The notes: generated by a model not told the origin, from the letters alone. A stretch of DNA of 52,046 bases from an uncultured Gilliamella sp. (GCA_946477995.1 CAMLAI010000004.1:1-52046); one strand, 5' to 3'; positions 1-11,911 are shown, numbered from the stretch's first letter. Made by a program: numbers and translations.

Positions 1-129
1 TTTTGTTGTTTCAGTTTGCTGTCTCAAGGGTTGCGTATGTTACTCACTTCATTTGCCTACGTCAACCCCCAATTTTATAAATTTCAAATTTTTCTTATCG
101 AGTGATTGCTTTTTAAGCTAAACGTAACT
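1..129. other. left edge, no gene recognised
   Basis: The stretch downstream of purT (which is read on the minus strand) shows no convincing open frame, RNA gene or terminator hairpin on either strand. The neighbouring gene lies outside the window. Confidence 0.4.
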
Positions 130-1311
130 TTATAAGCTTATCGTGATTTGTTTTACTGCATTCTTCGCTTTACTAATCGCTTCCTCAACCGTTAGTGCTC
201 TAGCAAGCGCAACACCCATTCTGCGCGTTGCTTTTACTTCTGGCTTACCGAATAAACGTAAATCTGTTTGTGGCTGACTTAATGCTTTATCTAAATTAGC
301 AAAGGTAACTTGTTTAGAATCTCCTTCTACTAATAAAACAGCAGATGCACTCGGGCCATATTGTTCAATAACAGGAATAGGTAAACCAAGTATTGCTCGA
401 GCATGCAGCGCAAATTCAGAAAGATTTTGTGATATTAACGTCACCATACCGGTATCATGTGGACGTGGTGAAACTTCACTAAACCAAACCTGATCACCTT
501 TAATAAATAATTCGACACCAAATAAACCGCGTCCGCCTAATGCATCAGTTACTTTAGTTGCAATTTCCTTTGCTAACTTTAGTGCATTATCAGACATCGC
601 TTGAGGTTGCCAAGATTCTCGATAATCACCTTTTTCTTGTCGATGACCAATTGGTTGACAAAATGAAACACCATGGATATGTCGAACAGTTAATAAAGTA
701 ATTTCATAATCAAAATCCACCAAACCTTCGATAATAACCTTACCCCCACCAGCTCGCCCACCTGCTTGTGCATATGTCCATGCTAATTCAATGTCCTGAT
801 GATTACGTATCAGTGATTGTCCTTTTCCTGAAGAACTCATAACGGGTTTAACAAAACAAGGAAAACCTATCTCTTCAACCGCTTTTTTAAATTCATGTTC
901 ATTTATAGCAAATCGGTAAGGTGAAGTAGGTAGTTTTAGCTCTTCAGCGGCTAGCCGACGAATACCTTCTCGATTCATCGTTAGTTGTGTTGCTTTTGCT
1001 GTAGGAATAACTGTAAAGCCTTGCTGCTCTAATTCGACTAAAGTGTCAGTTGCAATTGCTTCTATTTCTGGAACGATATAATCAGGTTTTTCAGCTTCGA
1101 TAACTTTTCTTAAAGCTTGACCATCTAACATATTGATTACATGATAACGATGTGCAACTTGCATTGCTGGTGCATTAGCGTAGCGATCAACAGCAATAAC
1201 TTCACAACCAAACCGTTGTAGCTCTATCACGACTTCTTTCGCTAATTCACCTGCACCACAAAGCATAACTTTAGTTGAAGTGGGTGATAACGGCGTTCCT
1301 ATTGTAGCCAT
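130..1311 (-). CDS. purT: formate-dependent phosphoribosylglycinamide formyltransferase (GAR transformylase 2)
   Basis: This cytosolic enzyme makes formyl-GAR from GAR, formate and ATP in purine synthesis, as the folate-independent alternative to PurN. The 393-residue protein has the usual length and is an ATP-grasp enzyme. Visible motifs are the N-terminal GAGELAKE (19-26), PEIEAIATD (81-89), the ATP loop SSSGKGQS (159-166) and the metal/phosphate segment SPRPHDTG (281-288). The ATG is preceded by a good Shine-Dalgarno (GAGGA, four bases upstream). It follows purA on the same strand, but a strong terminator lies between them, so it probably has its own promoter in the 80-bp gap. Purine genes side by side suggest shared PurR control, but I did not find a clear PurR box. 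Confidence 0.96.
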   Translation of the reverse strand: MATIGTPLSPTSTKVMLCGAGELAKEVVIELQRFGCEVIAVDRYANAPAMQVAHRYHVINMLDGQALRKVIEAEKPDYIVPEIEAIATDTLVELEQQGFTVIPTAKATQLTMNREGIRRLAAEELKLPTSPYRFAINEHEFKKAVEEIGFPCFVKPVMSSSGKGQSLIRNHQDIELAWTYAQAGGRAGGGKVIIEGLVDFDYEITLLTVRHIHGVSFCQPIGHRQEKGDYRESWQPQAMSDNALKLAKEIATKVTDALGGRGLFGVELFIKGDQVWFSEVSPRPHDTGMVTLISQNLSEFALHARAILGLPIPVIEQYGPSASAVLLVEGDSKQVTFANLDKALSQPQTDLRLFGKPEVKATRRMGVALARALTVEEAISKAKNAVKQITISL

Positions 1312-1360
1312 AATGTCCTCATACTCAGTTAACTACTTTTAATTTTAATATCCTAAAAAT

Positions 1361-1390
1361 AAAAAATCGGGAACAATATCCCGATTTTCT
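1361..1390 (-). terminator. rho-independent terminator of purA
   Basis: Read on the minus strand, a stem AAAATCGGGA / TCCCGATTTT is followed by a T-rich tract. It starts just after the purA stop and ends the long tsaE-to-purA gene run before purT. Confidence 0.88.
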
Positions 1391-1395
1391 AATTA

Positions 1396-2697
<1,302 letters not shown>

Positions 2698-2712
2698 CTA
2701 TTACTCATTCTG

Positions 2713-3681
2713 TTATTTATTCGATTTTAGTTTCATGTATTGGAAAAATTCACTATCTGGGCTAATAACCATAACGTCATTACCAATAAAACTTTGTTCA
2801 TAAGCTTTTAAACTTCGAATGAAGCTAAAAAATTCCATATCTTTACCAAAGGCATCAGCATAAAGTTTAGCTGCATTAGCATCACCTTCACCACGAATAA
2901 TTCGTGATTGTCGTTCAGCTTCAGATAATATTTTTGTTGCCTCAAGTGTCGCTGCCGCTCTAGTTTCTTCCGCTTTTCTTACGCCTTCAAAACGTTTATC
3001 GCGGGCAATGACTTCTCGTTCTGCTCGCATTCTGGCATAGATAGAACCTGAAACTTCAGCAGGGAAATTAATCTGTTTAATACGTACATCAACGACTTCA
3101 ACACCAAAAGCGCGTAGACTCGTTTTACTACTTTCGGGATCTTTTTCTGTATCTGCAACTAGTTTGTCTATTGGTGCATTATCAACAGAATCTTGATGTG
3201 TACCATTTAAAGCATCTTTTACTCGAATCATTAAAGAATTACGCGATTTAGTATCCGCATTCGAGTCATTAATAATGTCCTTATTACTCAGTTTACCAAT
3301 TTCCGCTCTTAAACGACCATTTAGACGAGCAAGTAGTAAGTCTTCAACATTATTGCCACCGGCAACTGTTTCATAATAACGATTGAAGTCAACAATTTTC
3401 CATTGAACAAAATAATCAACTATCAACTCTTTCTTTTGAACATTGAAAAAACGTTGTTCTTTGCTGTTATTAGAACTATTGGTGGTTTGTATTTTAGCAT
3501 CAATAACTTTAACACTATCAATACCTGGAATTTTAAAATGTAAACCAGGTTCGGATAATCCAATTATTTTATTAAATCTTAAAACAACACCACGGGTGCC
3601 TTCCTCAATAACATAAACACTTGAAAAAAACACACCGATTAAAATCAAAACTATAGGAATCAATAATTTACGCATATTCAT
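2713..3681 (-). CDS. hflC: HflC, subunit of the HflKC modulator of the FtsH protease
   Basis: A prohibitin/SPFH membrane protein that forms a periplasm-facing cage with HflK around FtsH and modulates degradation of membrane proteins. The 322 residues begin with one membrane segment (about 5-25), followed by the SPFH domain opening YVIEEGTRGVVLRFNK. A long alpha-helical, charged region (about 215-275, rich in RAEREVIARDKR and ATLEATKILSEAE) is typical of the cage wall. It lies 8 bp after hflK and is surely co-transcribed with it. Confidence 0.95.
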   Translation of the reverse strand: MNMRKLLIPIVLILIGVFFSSVYVIEEGTRGVVLRFNKIIGLSEPGLHFKIPGIDSVKVIDAKIQTTNSSNNSKEQRFFNVQKKELIVDYFVQWKIVDFNRYYETVAGGNNVEDLLLARLNGRLRAEIGKLSNKDIINDSNADTKSRNSLMIRVKDALNGTHQDSVDNAPIDKLVADTEKDPESSKTSLRAFGVEVVDVRIKQINFPAEVSGSIYARMRAEREVIARDKRFEGVRKAEETRAAATLEATKILSEAERQSRIIRGEGDANAAKLYADAFGKDMEFFSFIRSLKAYEQSFIGNDVMVISPDSEFFQYMKLKSNK

Positions 3682-3689
3682 TTTTCTCC

Positions 3690-4904
3690 TTATCGTCCCA
3701 TAGTCCGCGTAGTGTTGCTGGTAGAACTATTATTACGGGTTGTAGCACCATTTTGTGACTCTTTAGTTGGTTGAGGTGCACTTTTTATCGCATCAGAAGA
3801 GCTTGGCATATTAAAATTGTAATCACTGTTTTGATTTGGCAACGTAGTTGGTGTAGCCATTTTTTCGCTGTTATTTTTTAATAACTGCTCCAACGGTAAC
3901 ACCATTAAATTACCACTTTTATCATTCACAACAACTTTATTAGTTTTACTTAATATTTTTTCCATTGTTTCAATATATAAACGCTCTTTAGTGATTTGAG
4001 GGGCAGCCTTATATTGAGGTAATATTTTTTCAAAACGTGCAACATCACCAGCCGCTTCAAGTTCTACACGAACTTTATACGCATCAGCATCAGCTAAAAT
4101 TCTTGCAGATTTACCTTCTGCTTGTTGCACTAACTGAACTTTATCTGCTTCAGCTTGTTTAATTTCACGTTCGCTATCACCTTGAGCACGAATAGCATCA
4201 TCGTAAGCATCTTGCACTTCATCTGGTGGTCGAGCAACTTGGAAGTTCAAATCAACAATGTTAATCCCCATATCGTAATGCGTAATTACATTAACTAATT
4301 CATCTTTAGTACTGCTTTCAAGCGCAGCTCGTCCATCGGAAATAATCGCATCGATATTAGAACTTCCAACCGCTGTTCTTAAAGCACTATCAGCAGCTTG
4401 ACGAAGACTATCCTCAACATTGGTTACATTAAATAAATATTTTAATGGATTGCTGATACGATACTGAACATTCATTTCAACAAAAACTAAATTTTCACCT
4501 GTTGTAACAATGAACCCTTGCACATTAAAATTTCGTGTTCCTTGGGTATCAACGACATAAACTTTGTCGATTAAGGTAGGTTTCCAATTCAAACCTGGTT
4601 GAATAATTTCTGGTTGAACCTGTCCAAAACGGGTAATCACACCTCGTTGACTTTGGTTGATAGTATAAAAACCACTTATTCCCCAAATCAGAATAAGCAC
4701 AACAATGACTGCAATAACAATTTTTGAGCTATTCATCGATAATTTAATTTTTGATGAACCCCCATTATTATTGCTTGAATTACCTTTTTTTAATAGGTCT
4801 TTAATTTTATCTAAAAAACCACCGGATGAATTAGAAGGTTTTTTATTATTATTTCCCCATGGATCGTTATCTTGTCCGTTATTTCCGGGCTGATTCCACG
4901 CCAT
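3690..4904 (-). CDS. hflK: HflK, subunit of the HflKC modulator of the FtsH protease
   Basis: Partner of HflC in the inner-membrane SPFH complex that binds FtsH. The 404-residue protein has an Asn/Gly-rich, low-complexity cytoplasmic N-terminus (MAWNQPGNNGQDNDPWG), one membrane helix at about 60-80, the SPFH domain starting at SQRGVITRFGQV, and a helical charged stretch DAIRAQGDSEREIKQAEADK near 245. The C-terminal tail is Ser/Thr/Asn-rich. Start and family length agree. The hflX-hflK-hflC order is the standard gammaproteobacterial one. Confidence 0.95.
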   Translation of the reverse strand: MAWNQPGNNGQDNDPWGNNNKKPSNSSGGFLDKIKDLLKKGNSSNNNGGSSKIKLSMNSSKIVIAVIVVLILIWGISGFYTINQSQRGVITRFGQVQPEIIQPGLNWKPTLIDKVYVVDTQGTRNFNVQGFIVTTGENLVFVEMNVQYRISNPLKYLFNVTNVEDSLRQAADSALRTAVGSSNIDAIISDGRAALESSTKDELVNVITHYDMGINIVDLNFQVARPPDEVQDAYDDAIRAQGDSEREIKQAEADKVQLVQQAEGKSARILADADAYKVRVELEAAGDVARFEKILPQYKAAPQITKERLYIETMEKILSKTNKVVVNDKSGNLMVLPLEQLLKNNSEKMATPTTLPNQNSDYNFNMPSSSDAIKSAPQPTKESQNGATTRNNSSTSNTTRTMGR

Positions 4905-4927
4905 ATTTTATATGCTCCATTTAACAA

Positions 4928-6223
4928 TTAGTTGTTATTTTGCGTATTAATTAAGTATAACAGATCTGGCTCTTGTTTACAGAGGCGATTCCATTCAATT
5001 GACGGCATTCTCACATCAAGTTGAAAGCTACCATCTTCATTTATAATTTCATGTTCTACTGCATTTAGCTGATAAAAACGGCTTCTTAGCCTGACTAAAT
5101 GAACAGGTAAGCTTAATTGACAAATTTGGATCTGTCTAGCAAGTCTTTCTTTTAATGCAGTAAATAGTAGATCTAATCCTAAACCATTTTGAGCAGAAAT
5201 CCAAACACGAATAGGCATACCATTTTCGTCACGATCAATACAAGGCTGTTTACCTTCCATTAAATCTATTTTATTCATTACCATCAATGTTGGAATATCA
5301 TGGGCATCTATTTCTAATAAAACCTCTTCTACAGCATGTATATTATCTAATAGGTTTGGATCGGATGCATCAATCACATGTAATAAAAGTGCGGCCTCTT
5401 GGGTTTCGAGTAATGTTGCTTTAAAAGCAGCAATAAGGTCATGAGGTAAATGACGAATAAATCCGACTGTATCGGCTAATACGACTTCGCCAACATCTTC
5501 AACATTAATGCGTCTTAAAGTCGGATCAAGCGTTGCAAACAATTGATCGGCAGCATAAACATCGGCATGCGTTAATGAATTAAATAGTGTTGATTTACCA
5601 GCATTAGTATAACCAACCAACGAGACAGTAGGTAGATCGGCTTTATTTCTTGATTGTCGATTTTGATTGCGCTGTTTTTCAACTTTAGCAAGCCTAGATA
5701 ATATCAATTGAATACGATGACGAATTAAACGTCTATCGGTTTCTAACTGAGTTTCGCCCGGCCCTCTTAAACCAATTCCACCTTTTTGTCGTTCTAAGTG
5801 TGTCCAGCCTCGAACTAAACGCGTTGATAAATACTGCAACTGCGCTAATTCTACTTGTAACTTACCTTCATGAGTTCTAGCACGTTGTGCAAAAATATCT
5901 AAAATAAGCCCAGTTCGATCAACGACACGGCATTCACATAATTTTTCTAGGTTTCGTTCTTGGGTAGGAGTTAAGGTGTGATTAACTAAGATAACTGATG
6001 CGTCAAGCGCTTTAACTTTTTCGGCAATTTCAAGGGCTTTCCCTTCACCAATAAAATATTTAGCTTGTGGTGCTTTTCTTGAGGTTGTCACAATATCGAG
6101 AATCTCAATTTGAGCAGAAGAAACAAGTACTTCAAACTCTTTCAGATCCTCGATATCGCTTTCTTGAGGGAAGAATACATGGACTAATAAGGCAGATTCC
6201 CCGCCTTTATATCGCTCAAACAA
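4928..6223 (-). CDS. hflX: ribosome-associated GTPase HflX
   Basis: A TRAFAC-class GTPase that binds the 50S subunit and splits or rescues stalled ribosomes during stress. Its 431 residues contain the HflX N-terminal domain, the family signature [14 protein letters not shown] (148-161), a helical hairpin rich in Lys/Arg/Gln (175-195), and the G domain: G1 GYTNAGKST (204-212), G3 DTVGF (251-255) and G4 NKID near 317. It lies 21 bp after hfq. Its E. coli homologue is transcribed with hfq and hflKC. Confidence 0.95.
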   Translation of the reverse strand: MFERYKGGESALLVHVFFPQESDIEDLKEFEVLVSSAQIEILDIVTTSRKAPQAKYFIGEGKALEIAEKVKALDASVILVNHTLTPTQERNLEKLCECRVVDRTGLILDIFAQRARTHEGKLQVELAQLQYLSTRLVRGWTHLERQKGGIGLRGPGETQLETDRRLIRHRIQLILSRLAKVEKQRNQNRQSRNKADLPTVSLVGYTNAGKSTLFNSLTHADVYAADQLFATLDPTLRRINVEDVGEVVLADTVGFIRHLPHDLIAAFKATLLETQEAALLLHVIDASDPNLLDNIHAVEEVLLEIDAHDIPTLMVMNKIDLMEGKQPCIDRDENGMPIRVWISAQNGLGLDLLFTALKERLARQIQICQLSLPVHLVRLRSRFYQLNAVEHEIINEDGSFQLDVRMPSIEWNRLCKQEPDLLYLINTQNNN

Positions 6224-6244
6224 TCAGATTCTCCACTGAATTAA

Positions 6245-6490
6245 TCAGCTTTCGCTTTCCTCTTCAGGTTGAGTCACCAATCCAGAGATAGATCTTGATG
6301 GTACAACTGTTGAGATGGCATGTTTATATACCATTTGGCTTACAGTATTTTTTAATAAAATAACAAACTGATCAAATGACTCAATTTGCCCTTGTAATTT
6401 AATACCGTTAACTAAATAAATAGATACAGGAATATGCTCGCGACGAAGCAAATTTAAATAAGGATCTTGTAATGACTGCCCTTTTGACAT
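6245..6490 (-). CDS. hfq: RNA chaperone Hfq
   Basis: A hexameric Sm-like protein that pairs small RNAs with mRNAs. The core ([20 protein letters not shown], then [20 protein letters not shown] and the Sm2 motif [12 protein letters not shown]) is nearly identical to that of E. coli. The protein is only 81 residues, against 102 in E. coli. The long disordered tail is reduced to a short acidic end (QPEEESES), which keeps the acidic tip but loses the Gly/Ser/His linker. The ATG has a clear AAGGA ribosome site. A 300-bp gap separates it from miaA, so it has room for its own promoter. Confidence 0.97.
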   Translation of the reverse strand: MSKGQSLQDPYLNLLRREHIPVSIYLVNGIKLQGQIESFDQFVILLKNTVSQMVYKHAISTVVPSRSISGLVTQPEEESES

Positions 6491-6791
6491 GAGTTTATCC
6501 TTTAAGATGAAAATAATAATATGAAGATAATATAATCGTACTTTTTAAAAATATTTAATTTAACTAAAACATAAAGTACTTATGTCTATTTACCAAAATA
6601 ACATAAAAAACTCAGCTCTTGAACTGGTCAACAATAATTTATGCACAAATAACTAAAATTTTAATAAATTTACACTAATCAAACAAAAAAAAATACTAAA
6701 ATATTATGTTAACCTAAAACTTTTTTACATTTTGAAAAAACAATTTCGAGGTAAAAAGTAAAGTAATAAAAAGTAAAAAATATTTTCAAAC
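6491..6791. other. very AT-rich gap between miaA and hfq
   Basis: No open frame or RNA gene is evident. The stretch is extremely A/T-rich with long A runs. It must hold the minus-strand hfq promoter; a plausible -10 (TATATT, read on the minus strand near 6525) lies about 35-45 bases upstream of the hfq start. I see no convincing hairpin terminator for miaA. Confidence 0.4.
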
Positions 6792-7703
6792 CTAAAAAAG
6801 CTGATCGAAAACCTTATCCATATTATCAGGATTTAACCATGTAACAGGTTGTTTCCAACCACGTAGCCAAGTAATTTGCCTTTTTGCTAATTGACGTGTT
6901 GCACAAATACCTTTAAACACCATTTCATCATAACTACTTTGACCCTCTAAATACTCCCACATTTGCCGATAGCCAACACAACGCATCGAAGGTAAATTTA
7001 AATGCAAGTCAGGTCGTAATTTTAGCGCTTTCACTTCGTTTTCAAATCCTTGATCGAGCATCTGTAAAAAACGTTGTTCAATACGCTGATGTAACTGCGC
7101 GCGATCTGAAGGCATAATGGCAAACTGCATCACATCGTAAGGTAATGCTTCACCACTTTCTTGGGTAAGTTCGGTTAAACTCTTACCCGAAATTAAATAC
7201 ACTTCTAAAGCACGATTAAGACGCTGTGGATCGTTTGGATGAATTCTTTGAGCAGAAACAGGATCAACTTTTTTTAATTCTTCATGAATCACTTGCCAAC
7301 CAAATTTATTGGCCTTTTCTTCTATTTGTTGCCGAATTTCACTGTTAGCTACAGGTAAAGGTGATAACCCTTCAAGCAACGCTTTAAAGTACAACATTGT
7401 TCCACCAACTAACAATGGAATTCGCCCTTTTTTTAGCGTTTTTTCAATTTCAATTAGAGCATCATGCCTAAAATTGGCGGCAGAGTAACTTTCTGCTGGA
7501 TCACATATATCAATTAATTTATGTGGGTAGTTTAACTGCTCTTGTTTCGTTGGTTTGGCCGTACCAATATCCATATCACGATAAATCAGCGCTGAATCGA
7601 CACTTATAATATCAATTGGATAACGTTCATAAAGGGCCATTGCAAATGCGGTTTTACCTGAAGCCGTTGGCCCCATTAATGAAATAACTTTTGCTTTATT
7701 CAT
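6792..7703 (-). CDS. miaA: tRNA dimethylallyltransferase
   Basis: It adds the dimethylallyl group to A37 of tRNAs that read UNN codons (i6A37), the substrate that MiaB later thiomethylates. The 303 residues carry the P-loop GPTASGKT (11-18), the DMAPP/catalytic region [21 protein letters not shown] (about 34-54), and the [10 protein letters not shown] and [15 protein letters not shown] helices. It lies 2 bp after mutL, so translation is probably coupled. Both miaA and miaB are in this window (miaB at 20.0 kb), so the ms2i6A pathway looks complete. Confidence 0.96.
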   Translation of the reverse strand: MNKAKVISLMGPTASGKTAFAMALYERYPIDIISVDSALIYRDMDIGTAKPTKQEQLNYPHKLIDICDPAESYSAANFRHDALIEIEKTLKKGRIPLLVGGTMLYFKALLEGLSPLPVANSEIRQQIEEKANKFGWQVIHEELKKVDPVSAQRIHPNDPQRLNRALEVYLISGKSLTELTQESGEALPYDVMQFAIMPSDRAQLHQRIEQRFLQMLDQGFENEVKALKLRPDLHLNLPSMRCVGYRQMWEYLEGQSSYDEMVFKGICATRQLAKRQITWLRGWKQPVTWLNPDNMDKVFDQLF

Positions 7704-7705
7704 AG

Positions 7706-9541
7706 TTACATGGATTTTATAAAAGATTGAAGATCAATAGGATGTATAAATGTTTCTAGTTGCAATAAATTGCTATCAATTTGCTCTAGCTGTGCAAGTA
7801 ATTGGATCACTTTGGTCACACTCCAACTTACTGCTTGAGTATTATCACATTGACTCGCTAGCCAATCTGCAATTTTGGTCGGATCTAATGCATCTTCCTT
7901 TGACGATGAAATAAACGCTAATAAAGCAGGTAATATTTGCTGCCAATTCATCGTTCTAAGCATTTTAGGTACGCTTTGCAAATGTAGTTTTGCTTTGTCG
8001 ATATAAAAATCAAATCCTAAAAAATTAAGTTGAGGTTGATAATTGGTTAATGCTTGTTGTTCTTTATGATTGATTAAAATGGTCAATGGAATCAATAATT
8101 TTTCAGAATCTTGAGATAATAATTTAATTGCCGAAAATTTTTGTTGAGCAACAGGCAATTTCATCAACATAAATTTTTGCTGATTATCTTCAAACTTTTC
8201 AAGCAATGCTATATCTGGTTGAATAACCGTTAACACGCGACCAAATTGTACTAATGATGAACTATCAAGCTGCTGTTGTAAGGAGTGTAAAGATGTACTT
8301 CGCTGTGGAAACAACGCATCAATCACCGCTTTTTGCCCCTCAGTCATTTGATCTTCTTGGTGAGATAATCTTGCTGGCTCCGGTTTAGTTTCAACCGATT
8401 TAGCAACATCAATTAATTGACCATATAGTGTATTTTCTCTAGCAAAATTACCCGATTTTTTTGTTGGTTGACTGTTAGCTTGATAATTTTTAGGTTGAGC
8501 CAATTGATTAAAAATATTCCCCCCCGCAGCTTGGCGATTAGGGGTAATGACTGGCGCTTGAGTCGTAATAGACAAATGGGATTCCAATGCCATCATAATA
8601 GCTTGATAAACAAAATCATGAACTAAACGTGCTTCATGAAAACGAACTTCATGTTTAGCAGGATGTACATTAACATCAACCTGTTTTGGATCAAGTTGTA
8701 AAAAGACAACATAACTTTGCTGCTCATGAGTTTGACTAATATAAGCCTGACGCAAAGCATGATTAAGTAATTTATCTTTAATAACACGACCATTAACATA
8801 AAAATATTGCAGATCACTAACATCGTTACTAGCGACCCATCCTTGAATAAGTAAATCATCATGCTGCCAATCGAGTTTAACTGCTTTTTGCATAAATTCT
8901 CGACCACAAACTAATTCAACCCTTTTTTCAAGTGTGGATGATCGGTATTGTTTAACCAGTTTACCATTATGTTGCAAATTAAAAGAGACATCAGGACGCG
9001 CTAAAGCAATTCTACGAACAAACTCTTCAATATGCATAAATTCGGTTTTATCGGTTTTCAAAAAACGACGACGCGCGGGTGTATTATAAAATAAATCCAA
9101 GACTTCAACCGTTGATCCTACGGGATGAGCCGCAGGTTTAATAACCGGTTTCATATCGCGACCTTCGGCATAAACTTGCCAAGCTTCGGATTGCTGGGCG
9201 GTGCGGGAAGTTAACGTCAATCGAGATACTGAACTGATACTCGCCAGCGCCTCACCACGAAATCCAAGGCTAATAATTGAATCTAAATCATCTAGTGTAC
9301 TAATTTTACTGGTGGCATGACGGGCTAAAGCTAATGCTAATTCCTCTTTAGCAATACCAAAACCATTATCACGAACACGGATTAACTTACAACCACCTTG
9401 TTCGAGATCAATATCAATTTGCGTACTACCTGCATCAAGACTATTTTCGACTAATTCTTTAATAACAGATGCCGGCCTTTCTACCACCTCACCAGCGGCA
9501 ATTTGATTGGCCAATTGTGGTGATAGAATATGTATTGCCAT
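7706..9541 (-). CDS. mutL: DNA mismatch repair protein MutL
   Basis: The GHKL ATPase that links MutS to MutH and UvrD in mismatch repair. At 611 residues it has the E. coli-type length. N-terminal motifs are [13 protein letters not shown] (28-40), RDNGFGI near 58 and [10 protein letters not shown] near 93. A Gln/Ser-rich linker (about 345-420) precedes the dimerisation domain. I see no DQHA..E....E endonuclease motif in the C-terminus, as expected in lineages that use MutH and Dam-methylated GATC for strand choice. This supports Dam methylation, which matters for the GATC field near oriC. The start overlaps the amiB stop by one base (TAATG). Confidence 0.96.
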   Translation of the reverse strand: MAIHILSPQLANQIAAGEVVERPASVIKELVENSLDAGSTQIDIDLEQGGCKLIRVRDNGFGIAKEELALALARHATSKISTLDDLDSIISLGFRGEALASISSVSRLTLTSRTAQQSEAWQVYAEGRDMKPVIKPAAHPVGSTVEVLDLFYNTPARRRFLKTDKTEFMHIEEFVRRIALARPDVSFNLQHNGKLVKQYRSSTLEKRVELVCGREFMQKAVKLDWQHDDLLIQGWVASNDVSDLQYFYVNGRVIKDKLLNHALRQAYISQTHEQQSYVVFLQLDPKQVDVNVHPAKHEVRFHEARLVHDFVYQAIMMALESHLSITTQAPVITPNRQAAGGNIFNQLAQPKNYQANSQPTKKSGNFARENTLYGQLIDVAKSVETKPEPARLSHQEDQMTEGQKAVIDALFPQRSTSLHSLQQQLDSSSLVQFGRVLTVIQPDIALLEKFEDNQQKFMLMKLPVAQQKFSAIKLLSQDSEKLLIPLTILINHKEQQALTNYQPQLNFLGFDFYIDKAKLHLQSVPKMLRTMNWQQILPALLAFISSSKEDALDPTKIADWLASQCDNTQAVSWSVTKVIQLLAQLEQIDSNLLQLETFIHPIDLQSFIKSM

Positions 9542-10308
9542 TAGTGCCGTTCTCCAAATTTAGGATTTTGTTTTACATAGTTTTTTATACCCTGATAAAT
9601 TGCTCTTGCAATCTTATCTTGGTGAGTATTACTAGCAAGTAAACTTTCCTCTGTTTCATTAGATATAAAGCCAACCTCAACCAAAATAGAAGGAATATCC
9701 GGAGACCGTAATACACCTAAACTAGCATGTTCAGGTTTACGTTTATGCAGTTTGATTGATCCACTCATCTCTTTAATAACTTGTGTTGCTAATTCATATC
9801 CTACACGCTGAGAATAGGAAAATTGTAGATCTAATACCGCCTGGCTTAAATGACGATTATGGTCATCACTAAGCGCATCACCAGCTCCGCCTAATAGCTG
9901 AGACTGTTTTTCATCTTGTTCTAGCCAACGCCCCAGTTCAGTATCCGCACGTTTAGTTGACAATACCCAAACGGATGCGCCAGAAGCACTTCGATTTGGC
10001 GCTGCATCAGCATGAATTGACACAAGTAAATTAGCTTTGTTTTTACGCGCGATATCTGAACGCTGCGATACCGAAATAAAATTATCACTACTGCGTGTTA
10101 AAACCCCTTTAAAATTAGGATCATTATTTAATAAATTGGTAAGCTTTTTAGCAATAGAAAAAGTCACTGTTTTTTCATAAAGATTATGTTTACCTATTGC
10201 ACCAGAATCTTTACCGCCATGCCCAGCATCAACAGCTATAATCACTTTAGCGGCATTAGCTGAGCTACAAAGTAGCAAAAGCATAAAAAAAGCCATTAAT
10301 TTTTTCAT
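9541..10308 (-). CDS. amiB: N-acetylmuramoyl-L-alanine amidase, short AmiB-like form
   Basis: A periplasmic zinc amidase that cleaves the peptide from MurNAc and so splits septal peptidoglycan. It has a Sec signal peptide ([19 protein letters not shown], cut before AKV) and one Amidase_3 domain with the zinc-site motifs [15 protein letters not shown] (26-40), the catalytic-domain SIHADA near 98 and a terminal VEVGFISN with the catalytic Glu. At 255 residues it lacks both the N-terminal AMIN domain and the C-terminal LysM repeats of E. coli AmiB (445 residues). The mature protein is just the catalytic domain. The conserved position between tsaE and mutL identifies it as the amiB orthologue. 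Septal targeting must be lost or use another partner. Confidence 0.9.
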   Translation of the reverse strand: MKKLMAFFMLLLLCSSANAAKVIIAVDAGHGGKDSGAIGKHNLYEKTVTFSIAKKLTNLLNNDPNFKGVLTRSSDNFISVSQRSDIARKNKANLLVSIHADAAPNRSASGASVWVLSTKRADTELGRWLEQDEKQSQLLGGAGDALSDDHNRHLSQAVLDLQFSYSQRVGYELATQVIKEMSGSIKLHKRKPEHASLGVLRSPDIPSILVEVGFISNETEESLLASNTHQDKIARAIYQGIKNYVKQNPKFGERH

Positions 10309-10326
10309 CAGTATTTTCGCTAATTG

Positions 10327-10818
10327 TTAATGTAATAAATTAATAATTGACTGACCTATTTTGGTATTTGCTTGTAAACAAACACTGCGTTCAAGCGCTA
10401 AATAAGACAAATGGATTTCAATATCGGCAATGGGTAATATGCCTTGTGCTTGCTTTGGCCACTCAATTAAACAAATTGATCGAGAAGAGAAATATTCGCG
10501 TATGCCCATAAACTCTAATTCTTCAGGATCAGCTAATCGATATAAATCAAAATGATAAACTGAAAAATCGTTAAAATGATAAGGTTCAACTAAAGTATAA
10601 GTAGGACTTTTAACATTACCTTTATGACCAAGTTGTTGTAAAAATCCTCGACTAAACGTTGTTTTACCCGCACCAAGATCGCCAATTAAGTAGATAACTA
10701 TCGCACTATTGTGATTAGATAAATAATTTAAACATTGCTCAGCAAGCTGTTTACCCAATAAAATTGTTTCTTGCTCGTTAGCTAAAATAATCGGTTTCAT
10801 AACGAATTCTTTGCTCAA
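10327..10818 (-). CDS. tsaE: tRNA threonylcarbamoyladenosine biosynthesis ATPase TsaE
   Basis: An ATPase of the TsaBDE complex that makes t6A37 in tRNAs reading ANN codons. It shows the Walker A motif [13 protein letters not shown] (46-58), [10 protein letters not shown], and [20 protein letters not shown]. The 163-residue reading begins at a TTG with an AGGA ribosome site 7 bases upstream; an ATG six codons later (10800) has no clear ribosome site, so the TTG is preferred. Its partner tsaC lies 0.5 kb away on the other strand. E. coli has queG and nnr upstream; here the gene run ends and a divergent promoter region follows. Confidence 0.93.
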   Translation of the reverse strand: MSKEFVMKPIILANEQETILLGKQLAEQCLNYLSNHNSAIVIYLIGDLGAGKTTFSRGFLQQLGHKGNVKSPTYTLVEPYHFNDFSVYHFDLYRLADPEELEFMGIREYFSSRSICLIEWPKQAQGILPIADIEIHLSYLALERSVCLQANTKIGQSIINLLH

Positions 10819-10861
10819 TAAATGATCCTTATTATATACTAATAACCATTAAAGATGTACC

Positions 10862-10885
10862 AAGCAAGGTTAACTTGCTTTTTTC
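10862..10885 (+). terminator. terminator-like hairpin ahead of tusB
   Basis: AAGCAAG / CTTGCTT with a 5-base loop, followed by TTTTTT on the plus strand. It lies between divergent tsaE and tusB, where no plus-strand gene precedes it. It may be a leader attenuator for tusB, the end of an unseen short transcript, or a leftover of a lost gene. Confidence 0.5.
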
Positions 10886-10930
10886 TTAAAAATTCAAAGT
10901 AAAATAGATATTTTAGTAAAAAGTGGAAAA

Positions 10931-11212
10931 ATGTTACATACAATTTCAACTCATCACTCAGCAAATATTGATACAACACTCATATCTACGCAAGATGCCG
11001 TACTTTTTTGGCAAAATGGCGTTATGATTGCTTGTCAAAATAATCCCTTACTGAATGATATTTTACAAAAAACCACGCATTGTTATGTACTTGACAACGA
11101 TATTATTGCTCGTGGCATTAGTCAATTCATCGATGTAAGGCTTGAAATCATCACTATGCAACAAGTAGTTGAATTGACTGCTAAGTATTATCCACAAATA
11201 AATTGGGAATAA
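10931..11212 (+). CDS. tusB: sulfurtransferase relay subunit TusB (DsrH family)
   Basis: A small cytosolic subunit of the TusBCD complex, which passes sulfur from TusA to TusE and MnmA for 2-thiouridine at tRNA position 34. The 93 residues match E. coli TusB throughout in length and pattern: MLHTI start, FWQNGVMIAC, YVLDNDIIARG and a QINWE end. The partners tusC and tusD, which are next to tusB in E. coli, are not adjacent here. It is followed after 131 bp by tsaC, another tRNA-modification gene. The DsrH assignment is firm; function in a complete complex depends on tusCD elsewhere. Confidence 0.85.
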   Translation: MLHTISTHHSANIDTTLISTQDAVLFWQNGVMIACQNNPLLNDILQKTTHCYVLDNDIIARGISQFIDVRLEIITMQQVVELTAKYYPQINWE

Positions 11213-11343
11213 TCTTTTAATATCATTAAAAGAATTCATTATTCTTAAATAACCACGTATCAAAACAAAATTGGCACATTTGCAAATCTAAATCTTGCAG
11301 TTTAATATAAATTCAACTGTGTTTTAATGAATAGCTGATATTA

Positions 11344-11907
11344 ATGACCAATTTATTAACTTTATCACAAGCAAGTGCTCGATTAAAAAAAGGGGAAGTC
11401 ATTGCCTATCCAACCGAAGCTGTTTTTGGATTAGGTTGTGATCCTGATTGCCAATCGGCAGTAATGACACTATTACAACTAAAGCAACGATCAATTGATA
11501 AAGGGTTGATTTTAATTGCTAGCCATTTTAAACAACTTATCCCTTATATAGATGAAGCAGCGTTAACAATAGAGCAACAACAAAAAGCAATTGCCAGTTG
11601 GCCAGGTCCTATTACTTGGCTTATGCCCAAAAATAAAACCACGCCTTATTTTTTAACGGGGCAATATAATTCAATTGCGGTAAGAGTAACAAATCATCCC
11701 TTAGTTTGCCAACTTTGCGATCTATTTGGAAAACCATTAGTCTCAACCAGTGCCAATCTTTCTGGTCATGAACCTTGTCGAACCGTAATTGAAGTAACTA
11801 AACAATTTGGTGACACATTGCCTATTTTACAAGGTGAAACAGGGCAACGCTCACAGCCCTCTGAAATTAGAGATATCAAAACAGGACAAATTATTAGGCA
11901 AGGATAG
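11344..11907 (+). CDS. tsaC: L-threonylcarbamoyladenylate synthase TsaC (YrdC/RimN)
   Basis: It makes threonylcarbamoyl-AMP from threonine, bicarbonate and ATP, the first step to t6A37. The 187 residues form a single YrdC domain of the short TsaC type, with no Sua5 extension. Seen are [20 protein letters not shown] (15-34), the [12 protein letters not shown] substrate-site segment, [10 protein letters not shown] and [11 protein letters not shown]. Four bases separate its stop from the anmK ATG, so the two are co-translated. TsaE is encoded divergently nearby. Confidence 0.94.
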   Translation: MTNLLTLSQASARLKKGEVIAYPTEAVFGLGCDPDCQSAVMTLLQLKQRSIDKGLILIASHFKQLIPYIDEAALTIEQQQKAIASWPGPITWLMPKNKTTPYFLTGQYNSIAVRVTNHPLVCQLCDLFGKPLVSTSANLSGHEPCRTVIEVTKQFGDTLPILQGETGQRSQPSEIRDIKTGQIIRQG

Positions 11908-11911
11908 TGTT

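Noticed and set aside
8623..8907. Open frame inside mutL on the same strand
   Set aside because: It is an alternate frame of a highly conserved mutL region with no recognisable product.
11807..11911. N-terminal extension of AnmK into tsaC
   Set aside because: The 35 extra residues lie wholly in tsaC in another frame. The family start motif begins at 11912.
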